From an uncultured Oscillospiraceae bacterium (lineage in GTDB: Bacteria; Bacillota; Clostridia; Oscillospirales; Ruminococcaceae), in NCBI GenBank assembly GCA_949741215.1, contig CATJLA010000087.1, forward strand, positions 25,451 through 89,450: a stretch of DNA of 64,000 bases. Reading direction: 5' to 3'. The notes beneath the pieces are model-generated. The model saw only the letters and a program-made list of their open reading frames with translations. It did not search any database and was not told where the DNA came from. Positions 62,415-64,000 of this stretch are shown one piece after another. Position 1 is the stretch's first letter; every line of letters starts with the position of its first letter. Both the position numbers and the translations under genes were made by a program.

Positions 62415-64000
62415 GGTCAAGCTCCCCCTTTCTGATCTGAGAATGATAAATATCCTGGTAAAGCGGGCTGCGCTCCAGCAGTTCGTAGTGGTTGCCGCAG
62501 TCCGCAATGGTGCCGTTTTCAATCAGGACGATTCTGTCCGCCCCCATAACGCTGGCAACACGCTGGGCTATCATTATGACGGTAGTGCTCTTCAAGTTCT
62601 CCCGCAGCGCCTTTTGCAGCCGCGCCTCGGTGCCTAAGTCCAAAGCGGAGGTAGAATCGTCAAACACTAAAATTTCGGGCTTTTTCAAAATTGCCCGGGC
62701 AATGGACATCCTCTGCTTTTGTCCGCCGGAAAGGGATGCGCCTTTCTGGGTAATCTGGGTATTATATCCATCGGGGAAGGAGGAAATAAACTCATCCGCC
62801 TGGGCAATTTTTGCCGCGGCAATCACTTCCTCGTCAGTAGCGTCCTCGTTGCCCCAGCGGATATTTTCCGCCACGGTGCCGGCAAACAGCTCGCTGGTCT
62901 GCAGTACCATACCTACCTTGCCCCGCAGCTCATCCAGGCTGTAATTTTTCACGTCCTGCCCATCCACCAGCACTTTGCCCTGGGTGGGGTCGTAGAAGCG
63001 GGGGATCAGGTTCACCAGCGAGGATTTGCCTGCGCCGGTAGCACCCAGCACCGCTACCATCTCCCCGGGCTTTACCTCCAGGTTAATGTTGTGGAGCACC
63101 GGGCGGCCCGAAAAGTTGGGGTAGTGGAAGGAAACCTGCTCAAAGCTCAGCGTACCCTTTTCCGAAGCCGCGGCAGAGGCGCCGGACTCCGGCAGGGCAG
63201 TTCCGTCACAGATAACCGGGTCGGTATCCAGCACTTCAATCAAACGCTTGGCGGAAGCAGCTGCCCGGGAGAATACCTGGAACATCATACTGAGCATCAT
63301 AATGCCGAACAGCACCTGAGAAATGTAAGTAATGGCCGCCATAACCTCGCCCACCTGCATCTGCTGGGCCTGTACCTGGAAGCCGCCCAGATAAATAATG
63401 ACCAGCACCGTCACATTCATCAAAATGGACATCAGCGGCATGGCGATAGACACCAGCTTGCTTGCCTGCAGGGTAATATCCAGCAAATCCTCGTTGGCAT
63501 CATGGAAGCGGCCTACCTCGTGCTGCTCCCGGGTATAGGCCTTTACCACCCGGGCGCCGGTTACGTTTTCCTGTACAACAGCGTTCACCTTATCCAGCCT
63601 TTTCTGCGCTATGCCGAACATGGGGTTTAGTTTTTTCATCATCAGCCAGGTGCCCAGCACCATTAAAGGCATTATGCAAAGCAGCACCAGGCCAAACTGC
63701 ATGTTCAGCGCCAGCAGCATGATTACACCGCCGGCAAACAGCATAATGGTACGCACCATCATCCGCAGAATCTGGTTTACTAAGTTCTGCACCATGGTGA
63801 TGTCGTTGGTCAGCCGGGTTACCAGCGAGCCGGTGGAAAAGCTGTCGGTCTGCTGGAAGGAAAGGTGCATGGTTTTCTTAAAGACGTCGTTCCTTAAATC
63901 CATTGCAAAGTTCTGGGAGGCCGCGCTGGCAAAGGCCGCGCTGCCAATGCCGCCGATTCCCCCCAATATCACCAAAAGGATCATGGAAATACCGGTAGTA
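62401..64000 (-). CDS. ABC exporter, degenerate-site subunit (N-terminus beyond window)
   Basis: About 530 residues visible; the reading frame is open to 64000. Membrane domain followed by ATPase with GATGAGKSS (Walker A, second Gly changed to Ala), LSGGQ, and Walker B ILVFD followed by Asp instead of Glu. The non-canonical partner of the subunit encoded at 60534-62414, with overlapping genes. Same architecture as the pairs at 1-2184 and 42390-46053. Confidence 0.92.
   Translation of the reverse strand, partial: TTGISMILLVILGGIGGIGSAAFASAASQNFAMDLRNDVFKKTMHLSFQQTDSFSTGSLVTRLTNDITMVQNLVNQILRMMVRTIMLFAGGVIMLLALNMQFGLVLLCIMPLMVLGTWLMMKKLNPMFGIAQKRLDKVNAVVQENVTGARVVKAYTREQHEVGRFHDANEDLLDITLQASKLVSIAMPLMSILMNVTVLVIIYLGGFQVQAQQMQVGEVMAAITYISQVLFGIMMLSMMFQVFSRAAASAKRLIEVLDTDPVICDGTALPESGASAAASEKGTLSFEQVSFHYPNFSGRPVLHNINLEVKPGEMVAVLGATGAGKSSLVNLIPRFYDPTQGKVLVDGQDVKNYSLDELRGKVGMVLQTSELFAGTVAENIRWGNEDATDEEVIAAAKIAQADEFISSFPDGYNTQITQKGASLSGGQKQRMSIARAILKKPEILVFDDSTSALDLGTEARLQKALRENLKSTTVIMIAQRVASVMGADRIVLIENGTIADCGNHYELLERSPLYQDIYHSQIRKGELDHERE

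Overview
The window reads as chromosome of an anaerobic, gut-type member of the Firmicutes (Clostridia, probably an Oscillospiraceae-like lineage). The basis is GC-rich protein-coding DNA with strong AGGAGG ribosome sites, sigma-A promoters with 17-bp spacers, clostridial families (2[4Fe-4S] ferredoxin, ATP-type PEP carboxykinase, SpoIID, Lpl-type sugar ABC importers, membrane-bound AraC regulators) and several glycoside hydrolases. No rRNA or tRNA gene was seen. Four perfect 16-bp parS sites (16483, 23252, 40191, 59391) suggest an origin-proximal location.

Layout. 1-2184: heterodimeric ABC exporter. 2246-8387: a frameshifted secreted protein, a LURP-one-like protein, two hydrolases with near-twin promoters, a PD-(D/E)XK-like protein, a pyrophosphatase-like protein and a DUF6630-like protein. 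8472-11951: a giant membrane protein fusing a degenerate CinA, a transmembrane helix, a sortase B fold without catalytic His and Cys, a Pro/Thr linker and an intact-looking SpoIID domain; this is the most unusual gene here. 12136-16349: GyrI-like protein with a 50-aa membrane peptide, the nifS-thiI thiolation operon and a ZIP metal transporter. 16635-20065: Fe-siderophore type ABC importer led by a CPBP membrane protease. 20383-23022: siroheme reductase and a PIG-L deacetylase.

23446-39959 is a carbohydrate region: GH27 alpha-galactosidase with a coupled zinc-ribbon protein, a membrane AraC regulator, the TldD/PmbA pair, a MATE exporter, a GH3 beta-glucosidase and a LacI-controlled Lpl-type sugar importer. 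40405-46053: pckA and a second heterodimeric ABC exporter. 46168-55071 is an eight-gene, partly AT-rich cell-surface polymer operon (initiating phosphoglycosyltransferase, three GT2 enzymes, EpsG/Wzy-like polymerase, TagB-like and TagD-like glycerol-phosphate enzymes, flippase), probably acquired and mosaic. 55570-58361: GH29 fucosidase and a Gfo/Idh/MocA oxidoreductase. 58979-64000: ferredoxin, a MerR/GyrI regulator with a textbook 19-bp-spacer promoter, and a third heterodimeric ABC exporter running off the window.

Intergenic DNA is structured. There is a dispersed repeat that abuts stop codons (one long palindromic copy has parS at its centre), gene-end hairpins whose arms carry a recurring GGACGTAA/TTACGTCC word, a 51-bp direct repeat, and a triple 19-bp repeat in the leader of the AraC regulator. 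Family assignments come from reading motifs by eye; no database search was run.
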